DNA of 64,000 nucleotides from NCBI GenBank assembly GCA_965277595.1, contig CBDIDH010000001.1, forward strand, positions 558,001 to 622,000, given 5' to 3'. This document shows, piece by piece, positions 41,444 to 50,357 of the stretch. The DNA comes from CBDIDH01 sp965277595 (GTDB taxonomy: Bacteria > Planctomycetota > Planctomycetia > Isosphaerales > Isosphaeraceae). Position numbers and translations under genes: made by a program. The notes beneath the pieces were generated by a model. It searched no databases, was not told the origin of the DNA, and worked only from the letters and a program-made list of their open reading frames with translations. Position 1 is the first letter of the stretch. Each line of letters begins with the position of its first letter.

Positions 41444-42041
41444 GGATGTCCTCCTGTGTGGAAATGGGTCTACCGAAAGGCAGACGGTCAACGGGTAGGC
41501 GCGACGGAGCCCAGGTTGGGCACGGCCGCGTGGATGTGAGACTCTGGAGACGCGGAGGAGGCGTGCCCGGAGTATTGGGGTGGGTCAGGTCACGGCGCGG
41601 CGTTGCCGTGTGCGTGTTCGTCAACAAAACGCCCTGGACCGCAACGGCTCGGCCGGTCGGGTCTTGAAAACCCGCCGCGTTCGCTCGTTAAGATTTCTTA
41701 AACAATATCCGTGCCGATCGTCGTTTTCGCGCTTCGATGCACGGGGATTTCTTACCTAAGGTGAGACGAGTTTTGAGGTTGGAACCAGTGAATATTGCAA
41801 GGATTTCGTGCCTTGCCGTGGACCCAACCTCAGCCTTCTGCTGTCTACCGACGCACCCACGCCCGGCAAGCTGGCAGAATCGCGGCAAACGGACCCAGGG
41901 GAATCCTCTTCGGCATCTAGGAAGGTGCTAGCGAGGGGCATTTCTTCAACGTCGTAAACCAACGCGGACAGGTCCGTTTCCCATGCGGACAAACCGGCGG
42001 TCAAATTGATCCGTCACAGTTCCTTACATTCCGGCTCTTGA
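41444..42041. other. Intergenic region, AT-rich in part
   Basis: About 600 bp upstream of the DUF1559 gene. The palindrome TTAAGA-TT-TCTTAA lies at 41688-41701. The part beyond 41690 is AT-richer than the flanks, and frames in it show no recognisable protein. Confidence 0.45.
41688..41701. promoter_or_regulatory. Small palindrome TTAAGA-TT-TCTTAA
   Basis: A perfect dyad with 6-bp arms and a 2-bp spacer, about 245 bp upstream of the DUF1559 start. It could be an operator. No regulator is assigned. Confidence 0.3.
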
Positions 42042-42365
42042 GGACAAACTGAGGGCGTTACCTTCACGGACGCGATCGCGGAGACTCGCGAGGCATTTCT
42101 CGATTTGGCACGGGATACTTCCGCGACTTTCCACGAAGTCTACTCCGGAACGCCACACCGGGAGCTGGAGGGGCTTTTCGATACGGCTTATCAGGGTGAC
42201 GGTTTCTTGCGCTTCGACGTAGCGAAGCACTCAAACGAGGCACGAGTTAGATTCTGCCAACTGAGCGACCTGGAGCGACGCGCGTACGCTCTGCCGGCCA
42301 CGATCTCCGAAAAGCCAATGCCGTGCTTCGGAGCGTTTGTTCCAGGTATCTCTCGGTCGGCTTGA
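42042..42365 (+). pseudogene. Possible gene fragment of unknown family
   Basis: An open frame without an ATG, GTG or ribosome site near its beginning runs from 42042 to a stop at 42365. Its translation (TDAIAETREAFLDLARDTSA, then FHEVYSGTPHRELEGLF, FLRFDVAKHSNEARVRFCQL) has a protein-like amino acid mix, with balanced charged residues and few repeats. It uses more A/T-ending codons than its neighbours. The last 40 codons overlap the DUF2945 gene on the other strand. I read it as a C-terminal remnant of a gene lost by rearrangement, but I cannot name a family. It may be chance. Confidence 0.3.
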
Positions 42366-42450
42366 CGAGTTTTTTCTTGACCCTGCCGGTGACCTCGCCC
42401 TGAGACGAGGTCCAGGCGACGCGGTCACCGGGTTTCAACGACTTGGCCAC
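42247..42450 (-). pseudogene. Truncated DUF2945-like protein
   Basis: A GTG at 42450 with AAGGG upstream starts AKSLKPGDRVAWTSSQGEVT, then GRVKKKLVKPTE. This matches the first half of the small DUF2945 (hypervirulence-associated Tudor-like) proteins. The expected second half, with its conserved HKPEAL-like end, is absent. After PTE the sequence becomes unrelated (RYLEQTLRSTALAFRRSWPA) and no other frame restores it. The break falls where an unrelated open frame on the plus strand begins to overlap, so a rearrangement probably removed the C-terminus. It may still be translated as a 67-residue product. Confidence 0.55.
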
Positions 42451-42558
42451 GCGAACACCCTTTCCGGTTCCTGAAAAAGGCCCGGCGGGCGGATCGCCGG
42501 GCCTTCGACGGATACCGGGCTGCTCGTGCGAGTCTCGTGCCGCGTGGCCCGGGGGGGG

Positions 42559-44241
42559 TCAGACCGAGACCCAGTCCTGAGCCTCGCCGTCGACGAGGGA
42601 GAGCAGGAGTGACCGGCTCTTGTCGCGGGTCTCGCCGATCGCGGTGACGTAAACGGCGGGATCGTCCTTGACCGGGCATTCGTGTTCGCAGATCCCGCAG
42701 CCGATGCACTTGACCGGATCAATGTAAGGCCGCTTGAGCTGAAGCGTGGCGCCCCAGCGGTCGGTGACATCGACGTTTCGGGTGAAAATCGCTTTCGGGC
42801 TGACCGGGCAAACCTCTTCGCAGACAACGCAACTGGTATCCATCGCCCAGGGAAGGCAGCGTCCCTGATTATAAAAGGCGGTGCCTGTCTTGATCGGACC
42901 TTTCGACTCGAACGGGCCGACACCGAGCTTCTCGGCAATCGAGATCTCGCGAATGGCGCCCGTTGGGCAAACCTGGCTACAGAGTGTGCAGTTCAGTTCG
43001 CACCAACCCATTTTCGAGATCATGATCGGGGTCCAGAGCCCCTCGACGCCTCCTTCGAACAGGCTCGGCTGCAAGACGTTGGTCGGGCAGACCCGGATGC
43101 ACTGGTCGCATTTGATGCAGCGGCGGAGGAATTCGTCCTCGGCCACCGATCCCGGCGGCCGGATCACGGCCCGGTTGAAGTTCTTGCGAACGCCGCCGGA
43201 GAGTCGAGCCATCGGGAAGAAGAAGACCCCGAAAACCCCCGCCAGAACCAGTTGCCGGCGGCCGACTTGCGGATAGGTGATCTCGCTCGCCCTGCGAGGC
43301 AGGAAGCGGTACGAAAGGGCGTCGTGTGGGCATTCCTCGATGCAGTTCAGGCAGACGAAGCATTCGCTCTTGCGAAGATCCTTGTGCGGGTCAGACGCCC
43401 CTTCGCAACTCTTGAGGCAGAGGTCGCAGTCGGTACACCGCACAGGGTCGCGGTCGATCCGCCAGAGCGAGAACCGGCTGAAGAGGCCCAGCAAGGCCCC
43501 GAGCGGACAGACAGCCCGGCAGAAGAACCGGGGTATCCACCAGTTCGCGACGAGGAAGCCGATGAAGATCAGGCCGACGAGCCAGGCTTGCCAGTATTCG
43601 CGAGGCTCGTTGTAAACGCCCTCGGTCGCCTTGTCGACGGTCGGCAAGACGCTGGTCGTCATCGATCGGACCGTCAGCGCGATCGGGTCGAGAAGGCCGA
43701 TCTGGAGGGTGCTGTTGCCTCGCTTGTGCTCCTCGGCCGAGGCGGCGATTCCGGTCCCGACCGCGGCGAGAAGGCGCGACGCCCCGGCGCCGGCGAGTGT
43801 CTTGCTTCGGTAAGATTCGACGATCCGACCTGGCGCGCCCAGGATTGTCGGCACGATCCAGAGGCTGGCCATCGCGAGCATGGCGGCGAGAATGTAATAC
43901 TTGATCGCGTAGATTTTCTTGTAGCGATTGATCTCGATCAGTTGCTTGGTGTTCCGCGTGTTGCCGACGTATCCGAAAATATGATGCAGGATGCCAAAGG
44001 GGCACATCCAGTTGCACCAGACCCGGCCAAGCATCATCGTGATGGCGATGATGAAGAGGCCCCAGACGAGATTTCTGTAAATGGTGTGGGTCGTCAAGGC
44101 CGTGCTGACGGCGACCAGCGGCGTGGCTTCGAGAAAGAGCGAGACCGGCCACCCCTTAAGGTAACGGAGGTCGGTAATGAGCAGGAAAAAGAGGAAGAGC
44201 CCGAGGAAAAGGCCTTCGTAGGCGCGGCGGATCTTAACCAT
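42559..44241 (-). CDS. Membrane polyferredoxin (NapH/MauN-like)
   Basis: The product has 560 residues. The N-terminal half is a membrane protein with about six helices and two NapH-type cytoplasmic C-x3-CP motifs: GRVWCNWMCPFG and FFCRAVCPLGALLG. The rest carries multiple 4Fe-4S signatures: CTDCDLCLKSC, CFVCLNCIEECP, CIKCDQCIRVCP, CELNCTLCSQVCPTGAI, CVVCEEVCP and CIGCGICEHECPV. It should pass electrons between the quinone pool or a membrane partner and soluble proteins. It ends an operon DUF6599-like, DUF362, Uma2, polyferredoxin. Its start overlaps the Uma2 stop (TGATG), so translation is coupled. DUF362 proteins often accompany such ferredoxins. The substrate is unknown. Confidence 0.85.
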   Translation of the reverse strand: MVKIRRAYEGLFLGLFLFFLLITDLRYLKGWPVSLFLEATPLVAVSTALTTHTIYRNLVWGLFIIAITMMLGRVWCNWMCPFGILHHIFGYVGNTRNTKQLIEINRYKKIYAIKYYILAAMLAMASLWIVPTILGAPGRIVESYRSKTLAGAGASRLLAAVGTGIAASAEEHKRGNSTLQIGLLDPIALTVRSMTTSVLPTVDKATEGVYNEPREYWQAWLVGLIFIGFLVANWWIPRFFCRAVCPLGALLGLFSRFSLWRIDRDPVRCTDCDLCLKSCEGASDPHKDLRKSECFVCLNCIEECPHDALSYRFLPRRASEITYPQVGRRQLVLAGVFGVFFFPMARLSGGVRKNFNRAVIRPPGSVAEDEFLRRCIKCDQCIRVCPTNVLQPSLFEGGVEGLWTPIMISKMGWCELNCTLCSQVCPTGAIREISIAEKLGVGPFESKGPIKTGTAFYNQGRCLPWAMDTSCVVCEEVCPVSPKAIFTRNVDVTDRWGATLQLKRPYIDPVKCIGCGICEHECPVKDDPAVYVTAIGETRDKSRSLLLSLVDGEAQDWVSV

Positions 44242-44891
44242 CAGTCCCTCCGGCGGGGGGCGTGCGAGGTCGCCTGGGGCGGCCTTTGATTCTTTTTCCA
44301 GGAGTCGGTTCGTCTTAAAAGGCGGGCAAGCGGCAGGGCGAAACCAGGGAGCAGGTCGGTCTGGTACGTCTCATCTTCGCGAACGACCTGTTCGACACGC
44401 TCCTCGGGCGTCCGCCGGTGGACTCTCATGATACGACGAAATCGGTCGATGATCCAGTATTCCCGGACCCCCGAAGCGCGATATTCGTCGCGCTTCTCCT
44501 CGTAGTCTCTTTTCGACCTTAACTCAACGACAAAATCGGGAGTGAGGTGGGCGAATCGTTCGCGTCCGATCCGCGGCAGCGCCTCCCAGCGGTCGCGGGT
44601 CATCCAGCTTGCGTCGGGGCCTCGGACGGCTGAGTTGGGCAGACTGAAGGCCGCCGACGAGTCAAAGACAACGCCGAGGCCCGTCTGTTGGTTCCAGTTC
44701 CAGAGTTGGGCGCCCAGGCTCACATTGCGTCGGCTGCTGTCGGGACCGGCGGGCGGGTTGACGACCGGTTCCCCGTTCGGGGTCCGTTCCAGACGTAGGT
44801 CGGGATTGGCCCGGCGGAGTTTCCAGAAGGCGGCATCGCTGAGACGCGGGGCCGGCCGGAACTTCAGAGTGAGCGGTCCCGTTGCGTTCAT
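44241..44891 (-). CDS. Uma2 family protein (PD-(D/E)xK nuclease fold)
   Basis: This 216-residue protein matches the Uma2/DUF820 family. The core contains GPDASWMTRDRW, the catalytic-type PDFVVELRSKRD (proline-Asp, then E-x-R in place of the usual E-x-K/S), and GVREYWIIDRF. Family members are predicted restriction-like endonucleases expanded in cyanobacteria and planctomycetes. Their biological role is unclear. The N-terminus (NATGPLTLKFRPAPRLSDAA) and the RRNVSLGAQLWNWNQQTGLG segment are normal for the family. It is unusual that the gene sits between DUF362 and polyferredoxin genes, coupled to the latter by a TGATG overlap and only 36 bp after the former. Confidence 0.85.
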   Translation of the reverse strand: MNATGPLTLKFRPAPRLSDAAFWKLRRANPDLRLERTPNGEPVVNPPAGPDSSRRNVSLGAQLWNWNQQTGLGVVFDSSAAFSLPNSAVRGPDASWMTRDRWEALPRIGRERFAHLTPDFVVELRSKRDYEEKRDEYRASGVREYWIIDRFRRIMRVHRRTPEERVEQVVREDETYQTDLLPGFALPLARLLRRTDSWKKNQRPPQATSHAPRRRD

Positions 44892-44927
44892 CGGGCCATC
44901 TCCAGGATTCGCCTTTGTCTGTCCGGG

Positions 44928-46037
44928 TCAGACGGTGATCTCTTGCGTCCATTGCGGACGCCAGTCCTTGCCCAGGCCGCGCTGAATGACCTTGTCGAGG
45001 TAGAGGATCTCGTGCCGTTGCTTGTCGAGAAGGCGGGTGACGCACCAGGAATCGACGGCCGTGTGATCGGTGCCGACGACAATCGTGTCGCCTTTCTTGA
45101 CGTCGTTCAGGCTGCCGCCGGTTGGACCGTTGCGCATGAGCATCCGGCGGCCGTCGGCGATCACCAGGGTCGGCTTCATCATCAGGGCGAAATCCGAGAT
45201 GATCCCGTGGATGTTTTGATGGAACTGGTTTCGGGGGTTGCCCAGAAGGCCATACCAGTTCTTCATCGTCACCGTCGCCTTGCAGAGGTTGTGGTCCTTG
45301 ACCGGCGAGATGCCGATGACCTTGGTCGCCTCGCGGAAGGGGCGGTAAAACATCTTCCAGGTGTTGGTGATCGTCTCGCCGCCGACATAGAGCTGTTCGA
45401 AGTAACTTTCCTTGGGAAGCATCAGCTCGGCCCCGGCGCGAATGGCGGCCTCACCGACCTTGGTCTTGAAGAAACAGCTTTCGGGGTTGTTGATCGGGTT
45501 GTCGCAGACGATCACCTTGCGCGCCCCGGCGCCGAGGCAGAGCTTGACGACCGCCGAGAGCGTGTCGGGCTGGGTGGTCGCGGCGAGGTCGGGGTTTTTG
45601 TCAAAGGCGACGTTGGGTTTGATGACGACGACGTCGCCCTTGGTGATGAACTGGCCGACGCCGCGGTCGCCTCCCATGACGTCCATCGCGGCCTTGACCA
45701 TCGAGAAGGCCTGAGCTTCCCGGGCGGCGAGTTCTTCCTCATGGCTGGCGAAGTCCTCGGCCCTGGGCGGACTCGACCGAACGACGACGAGGTTTGGGCG
45801 ACTCGGCGGCAGGGCGATCGAGTAGTCCTTGAGACGAACCGGAGGCGGCGGCTTCACGCCTTCCATGCCCCAGTGGTCGCGCGTGAGGGCTCCCGCGGCC
45901 AGGGCGCCGCCGATGACAAGGCCCGTGCCGCCGACCTGTCGGACGAACTGACGACGCGAGAACGACTCGTCGGCGGGGTTCACACCCCCGAGTCGCTCCA
46001 GGTTCTTGATCTGCGTTCGGGTCAGTTTCTGGCTCAT
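44928..46037 (-). CDS. DUF362 domain protein with Tat signal
   Basis: The product has 369 residues. The N-terminus carries a twin-arginine signal, SRRQFVRQVGGTGLVIGGAL, so the folded protein, perhaps with a cofactor, is exported. DUF362 covers about 110-350: MGGDRGVGQFITKGDVVVIK, PNVAFDKNPDLAATTQPDTL, KVIVCDNPINNPESCF and GTDHTAVDSWCVTRLL. The family is often fused to or encoded beside 4Fe-4S ferredoxins, as here. The reaction is unknown. GAGG precedes the ATG. Position in the operon and the Tat signal suggest a periplasmic partner of the polyferredoxin. Confidence 0.85.
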   Translation of the reverse strand: MSQKLTRTQIKNLERLGGVNPADESFSRRQFVRQVGGTGLVIGGALAAGALTRDHWGMEGVKPPPPVRLKDYSIALPPSRPNLVVVRSSPPRAEDFASHEEELAAREAQAFSMVKAAMDVMGGDRGVGQFITKGDVVVIKPNVAFDKNPDLAATTQPDTLSAVVKLCLGAGARKVIVCDNPINNPESCFFKTKVGEAAIRAGAELMLPKESYFEQLYVGGETITNTWKMFYRPFREATKVIGISPVKDHNLCKATVTMKNWYGLLGNPRNQFHQNIHGIISDFALMMKPTLVIADGRRMLMRNGPTGGSLNDVKKGDTIVVGTDHTAVDSWCVTRLLDKQRHEILYLDKVIQRGLGKDWRPQWTQEITV

Positions 46038-46113
46038 CGGCGGGACCTCGCGGAGCGTTTGAGAGGCGGGAGTTCCAGATAGGCCGCAGAGGACGCTTTG
46101 GGTTCGTTTCGGT

Positions 46114-47811
46114 TTATTTTTCGACCGCGACTTCAGTCACCTTGCCGGGGAGCGATTTCGCGAAGGCTCGGGCAAAGGCTTCGGCCGGTTTGGGTTCGGT
46201 TGATCCGGCGGCGCCGGCGAGGGCGTTGCCCTTGATGAAGATCGCGTCATAAAGGCCGATGTTTGAAGAGACGACCATGCGGTCGGCTCCTTCGGTCGTC
46301 ACCTCCTTGACTTCGGCGCCGTCCTGTTTGGCGCTGGCCAGGTATTTTTCAAAGACGGCCTTGGCCTCGTCGGGCGTCGCGTAGGCGCGAACAAATCCTT
46401 TCCAGTTCGCGGCCCCCTCGGTGTAATCGGCGAGGAAGACGTCGGAGAGGAAGGAATAGCCGAAGACGTCGTTGGGAACATACGTTGGCGCGGCCTTACC
46501 CGGTCCACCCGGAAGCACGGCGAAGATCGCCTCGGGCGTCCCGGCGACGGGCGCGGCGATCGCGGGTTTGGGCTCGTCCTTCGGGGTTCCGGCCTTTGGC
46601 GCTTCCGTCGAGGCGACGGTTGTTGCCGGCGGGGTCGCCCCGCCCGGTTTCTGGGCGTCGGCGATCCGATGCGCCAGGGCGATGGCAAACTCCGAGAATT
46701 TCGGGTCGTCCTTCGTGGAAACAATCTGGGTGTAATACGGTCCCGAGTAAAAGAGCGTGCTTCCGGCAGTCGTATACCCCTCGGCACCGACGGCGAGCGG
46801 CTTGACGTCATCGGGCTTCTCGGTTCCGTACTTCCCCAGCGCTTTGAGGGTATCGCCGAGCTCAAAAATGTAGACCTGAACCTCGTTCGAGGGGTCGCCG
46901 AGCGGGTGGAAGTAGGCGTAGGCCATCCCCTTGACCTTGTAATCCACGAAGCTCTCGGCGCGGCCGTCGATCTTTTCAAAGAGGTTCTCGGCGTTGAACG
47001 TTTCCAGGTGCTTCTCGCCCGACTTGCCGACCTCCCAGCCCGCGGGAACATCCGAGAGCGGCAGCATCGCGGCGATCTTTTGCTGCGGTTCGGGAACGCC
47101 CGCAACCTCGGCCTGGGCAACTGCTTTCGGCAATCCCGAGGCGGCCGGCGCGGGTGCCGCGGCGGGCATGACGGCGGCGGGAACCGGCACCCCGGCAACG
47201 ACGTTGGTTGCCGATGGAGTCGCCGCCGAGGCGATCTCGGCCGGCGGCGCGGTGAAGTCTTGCAACTGCTGAGGGCCGTCGACGCCGACGCTCTTGCGAA
47301 CACCGGCGAGGCGTTCGAGCACCTTCGGCAGGGTCTGTGCCACGGCCGGCGAGGTTCCCGCGACGGCCCGAAGCGAGAGCATGGCCTCGTCGAGCTTCTT
47401 GACGTTGTCGACGAGGTTCTTGCGTTCGAACGCAAGGCGCCCCATCTCGGCCTTGACCGCGTCGTCGGCCTCTTGCAAGGTCTTGTAGGCGCGTCCCTGG
47501 TCGAGAACGGACCAGGTCTTGTTGGGATCGAACTCGTACCGATCCTTGTCGAACGAGTGGCTCTTGACGACGAGGGCCGTGAAGATCGCGGGGATGCCCA
47601 TGATCAGGGCCATCGCCGCGACGATCGAGGCGAACTCGGGGCGCTGCAAGACCCGGCCACGCCTCGCCTTGAACCAGTCGAGCCGGCCGAGGATCGCGAA
47701 GGCGATCGGCGTGGTCGCGAAGGCGATCATCGCCGCCGTGACGGCCGAGGCCGTCAGCGGGTCATTCCAGTAGAAGTCACGCAAGGCGACGATCCAGCCC
47801 GTCTCTTTCAT
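46114..47811 (-). CDS. Membrane-anchored DUF6599-like protein
   Basis: This 565-residue protein has two N-terminal helices (TASAVTAAMIAFATTPIAFA and SIVAAMALIMGIPAIFTALV), then a short coiled coil (about 110-165) and an Ala/Pro linker. Two related domains follow. The first (about 250-380) has VPAGWEVGKSGEKHLETFNA, ENLFEKIDGRAESFVDYKVK, GYTTAGSTLFYSGPYYTQIV. The second (about 425-560) has APTYVPNDVFGYSFLSDVFL and MVVSSNIGLYDAIFIKGN. ENLFEKIDGRAE is typical of DUF6599 proteins. These accompany DUF362 and ferredoxin genes in several phyla, which supports a shared, still undefined redox or electron-transfer system. It is the first gene of that operon, 76 bp before the DUF362 gene. Confidence 0.75.
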   Translation of the reverse strand: MKETGWIVALRDFYWNDPLTASAVTAAMIAFATTPIAFAILGRLDWFKARRGRVLQRPEFASIVAAMALIMGIPAIFTALVVKSHSFDKDRYEFDPNKTWSVLDQGRAYKTLQEADDAVKAEMGRLAFERKNLVDNVKKLDEAMLSLRAVAGTSPAVAQTLPKVLERLAGVRKSVGVDGPQQLQDFTAPPAEIASAATPSATNVVAGVPVPAAVMPAAAPAPAASGLPKAVAQAEVAGVPEPQQKIAAMLPLSDVPAGWEVGKSGEKHLETFNAENLFEKIDGRAESFVDYKVKGMAYAYFHPLGDPSNEVQVYIFELGDTLKALGKYGTEKPDDVKPLAVGAEGYTTAGSTLFYSGPYYTQIVSTKDDPKFSEFAIALAHRIADAQKPGGATPPATTVASTEAPKAGTPKDEPKPAIAAPVAGTPEAIFAVLPGGPGKAAPTYVPNDVFGYSFLSDVFLADYTEGAANWKGFVRAYATPDEAKAVFEKYLASAKQDGAEVKEVTTEGADRMVVSSNIGLYDAIFIKGNALAGAAGSTEPKPAEAFARAFAKSLPGKVTEVAVEK

Positions 47812-47957
47812 CAGTGCGTGACCCCGACCCTTGGGACCTGATTGAGGCGCGCGGCCTCCAACATTGGTTTGACCGAACGCCTGATTATAGTCGCGGTACG
47901 CGGCTTAGGACAATCCTTAAGAAACGCTTGATGAAGCGTGTTCTTATGGTGGATCTC

Positions 47958-48662
47958 TTACCGCAATGGACTGCGCACCCCAGAATTCCAGTTTAGAAAC
48001 GCGGCGAGGCCGTCGAGGTCTGGGAATAGTGAGGCCGAGTTGATCCCGTAAAAGGACAGTTCCGCTCGCAATTTTTCTCGATACGTCTGTTTAATGACGA
48101 TCGATTCCAAGGTGACGACTTCGGGGCGGAGTTCTATGAGAGAGCGGTTCGATGGGCCGTGGATCGAGAAGAGGCCACCCTGTCGTACGATCCGAGGGAC
48201 AACACCGCGTGGTCGATAGATCGCCACATCTTTGAATTCCAGGGGGGTGGGACTGAAATGATCTGCGGATTCAGCAAACTGAGGATCGAATCTCGCAGCA
48301 TAAATGATCGCTGGGTTTTTGGCCTGTTCACGGACTCCAAAATACGCCGCGATCAGAGGATTGATCGTCCAATCAAGTAAGCGCGTAGCCAGCCCATGAT
48401 GCTGTGCGATAGCAAGCCATTCCCAGTCCGAATACGATGCCGGGTTAAGATGCTCGATGGCCTTGAGTTTCCATTCCTCGAAGAGCTGCGTTTCAGAATC
48501 CGCGTTCAGGTGAGAACGTCCTGCTTTAGGGATCAGCAGCCATGTACTGTCAGCGTGTCCCCGAAAGATCCAACCTCTCTGATCCTGATACTTGGAAAGT
48601 CGATCGTGGAGTTCGCTGAAACGCGAAACCGTTGTCGCGGCCGCCTTTCCTTTAGGCATCAC
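47958..48662 (-). CDS. FRG domain protein
   Basis: This 234-residue protein is a stand-alone FRG domain. The name-giving motif is present in WIFRGHADSTWLLIPKAGR. The second diagnostic block is LAIAQHHGLATRLLDWTINP followed by LIAAYFGV, and a third is AIYRPRGVVPRIVRQGGLFS. FRG domains have no settled biochemical role but are frequent in genomic islands. Two ATGs (48662, 48659) are possible. The gene starts 11 bp inside the end of the preceding gene, so the two are coupled. GC is near 50%, well below the neighbouring ftsY and DUF6599 genes, which suggests horizontal acquisition. Confidence 0.82.
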   Translation of the reverse strand: MMPKGKAAATTVSRFSELHDRLSKYQDQRGWIFRGHADSTWLLIPKAGRSHLNADSETQLFEEWKLKAIEHLNPASYSDWEWLAIAQHHGLATRLLDWTINPLIAAYFGVREQAKNPAIIYAARFDPQFAESADHFSPTPLEFKDVAIYRPRGVVPRIVRQGGLFSIHGPSNRSLIELRPEVVTLESIVIKQTYREKLRAELSFYGINSASLFPDLDGLAAFLNWNSGVRSPLR

Positions 48663-49365
48663 TTTTTCCCTGACGTTCCGCTTTACATTCGGTAAGAGAA
48701 GATTGTGATTTCTGGCGGTTTACGACGTCGGGGTCCCATGCGACATAATAGAGCTTCTTTCCGCCCCAGTCGTATTCTTCGTCCCGAACTCTAGTTAGGG
48801 TGAATCCCAGGGCTTCGCCTCCAGGGACATAATAGGGAGTTCCAAACGCATCGGAGGCCGCTTCAAAGAATGTAATCGGCGATCCGGCATCGAGTTCCAT
48901 CGCGGCAGCGGGTGAGACTGGCACAACCGCATCGTGCCGATGTCCCGTTTTCATACTGGAGAGTTCGTTTCGGTCGGTCGGAAACGCGAACCAGGGGAGG
49001 GTTTCAAAATCGACTCCCGACTTGATAGAGTCGAACTTGACCCCCGGCATCACCCGACGTTGTTCCGGTCCAGACGATGAACCCTCGGCCGTCCCGAAGT
49101 TCACCGGAGGTTCGGGGTGGAACAGAAAGCTGAGCCGCGCAAGCCCATCCTTCCCACGCGAGAGGGGACGGATCTCAAGCGTTCCCGCCGGTGAATCACC
49201 ATGGGGTCGAGCGTTAAGCCATCCCGTGAATGCCGAGAACATCTCAAATTCCGAGTCGTTCATATCCACAGGAACGACAATCAATTCCCCAGGTTTCTGA
49301 GGACCTCCGCGCTCCCGAATTGCTTTGACTTTCTCTTTGAGTAAATGTCGCCAGTCGCCATTCAT
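48652..49365 (-). CDS. Unknown protein coupled to the FRG gene
   Basis: The product has 237 residues and I do not recognise its family. The N-terminus is basic and helical (WRHLLKEKVKAIRERGGPQK). A beta-rich region follows (GELIVVPVDMNDSEFEMFSA). The middle has FETLPWFAFPTDRNELSSMK, and the C-terminal part reads ALGFTLTRVRDEEYDWGGKK LYYVAWDP. No membrane segment or signal peptide is seen, so it is likely cytoplasmic. It overlaps the FRG gene by 11 bp in the same direction and shares its low GC and relaxed codon use. The two genes look like one acquired cassette. A toxin-antitoxin, defence or effector-partner role would fit, but nothing in the sequence proves it. Confidence 0.6.
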   Translation of the reverse strand: MNGDWRHLLKEKVKAIRERGGPQKPGELIVVPVDMNDSEFEMFSAFTGWLNARPHGDSPAGTLEIRPLSRGKDGLARLSFLFHPEPPVNFGTAEGSSSGPEQRRVMPGVKFDSIKSGVDFETLPWFAFPTDRNELSSMKTGHRHDAVVPVSPAAAMELDAGSPITFFEAASDAFGTPYYVPGGEALGFTLTRVRDEEYDWGGKKLYYVAWDPDVVNRQKSQSSLTECKAERQGKSDA

Positions 49366-49451
49366 CGCTCTCCCTCAGTTTCCGGCTCAGAGACCAATAA
49401 AGTCTACGCCATCCGAGTTCAGTCAATTCTACCAGTTCGCGCCCACCTCCA

Positions 49452-50357
49452 TCACTCAAAAAGCGACTCCACGAACGTATCCGCGTCGAACGGTTGAAGG
49501 TCGTCGATCGCCTCGCCGACGCCGATGAACTTGACGGGCAGGTTGATCGTCTGGCGGACGGCGACGACGACCCCGCCTTTGGCCGTGCCATCAAGCTTGG
49601 TGAGAATCACCCCGGTGCAGCCGATCGACTTGGTGAAGACCTCGGCCTGACGAATCGCGTTCTGGCCGTTCGTGGCGTCGAGGACGAGCAAGACCTCGTG
49701 CGGTGAACCAGGAACCTTGCGCTGCAAGACGTTACGGATTTTCTCCAGCTCACGCATGAGGTGCGACTGGGTGTGCAGGCGACCCGCCGTATCGACGATC
49801 AGGACGTCGATCTCGCGGGCGAGGGCGCGGTCGCAGGCATCGTGCGCGACGCTCGCCGGGTCGGCACCGGGAGCGCCCCGGACAAGATCAGCGCCGGATC
49901 GAGACGCCCAGACGCCAAGCTGATCGGCCGCCGCGGCGCGGAAGGTGTCGCAGGCGGCAAGAAGAATGGTTTTGCCCTCATCCTTGAGATGTTGAGCCAG
50001 CTTGGCAATCGAGGTCGTCTTGCCCGATCCGTTGACCCCGGCGATCAGATACACCGTGGGCTTTTTCGGGGCGAACGTCAGGGTGCCGGGGCGGGGATCG
50101 GCGAGAAGGGCCTTCAACTCGTCCTTGACGAACTGGAGAAGATTCTCATCGGCGGTCTTCTCGCCGTAGGCTTCGCGGACACGCTCGATGATCCGACCCG
50201 TCGCGGCGACGCCGACGTCGGCCTGGATCAGACGCGCTTCGAGGTCGTCGAGGAAAGACTGGTCGACTTTCCGGCCGAACCAGGACCGAATGTTGAAGAC
50301 CTGGGCCGTGCGGGCCAGGCCCTTCTTGAACCGTTCGAGCAGAGATTTGATCGCCAT
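49452..50357 (-). CDS. ftsY: Signal recognition particle receptor FtsY
   Basis: FtsY is the SRP receptor GTPase that delivers ribosome-SRP complexes to the membrane translocon. The start at 50357 (AIKSLLERFKKGLARTAQVF) gives 301 residues; the long frame to 50732 reads through the heptamer repeat and is rejected. The N domain is at about 1-95. The G domain shows G1 GVNGSGKTT (107-115), DTFRAAAADQL, G3 DTAGR (189-193), G4 TKLD (253-256) and the GTAKGG closing loop. The acidic A domain is very short, so membrane contact probably relies on the basic N-terminal helix. It lies next to the FRG cassette and faces away from the Nudix gene. Confidence 0.95.
   Translation of the reverse strand: MAIKSLLERFKKGLARTAQVFNIRSWFGRKVDQSFLDDLEARLIQADVGVAATGRIIERVREAYGEKTADENLLQFVKDELKALLADPRPGTLTFAPKKPTVYLIAGVNGSGKTTSIAKLAQHLKDEGKTILLAACDTFRAAAADQLGVWASRSGADLVRGAPGADPASVAHDACDRALAREIDVLIVDTAGRLHTQSHLMRELEKIRNVLQRKVPGSPHEVLLVLDATNGQNAIRQAEVFTKSIGCTGVILTKLDGTAKGGVVVAVRQTINLPVKFIGVGEAIDDLQPFDADTFVESLFE

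Noticed and set aside
42682..44289. 535-residue plus-strand frame
   Set aside because: It is antisense to the polyferredoxin, where cysteine motifs prove the minus strand.
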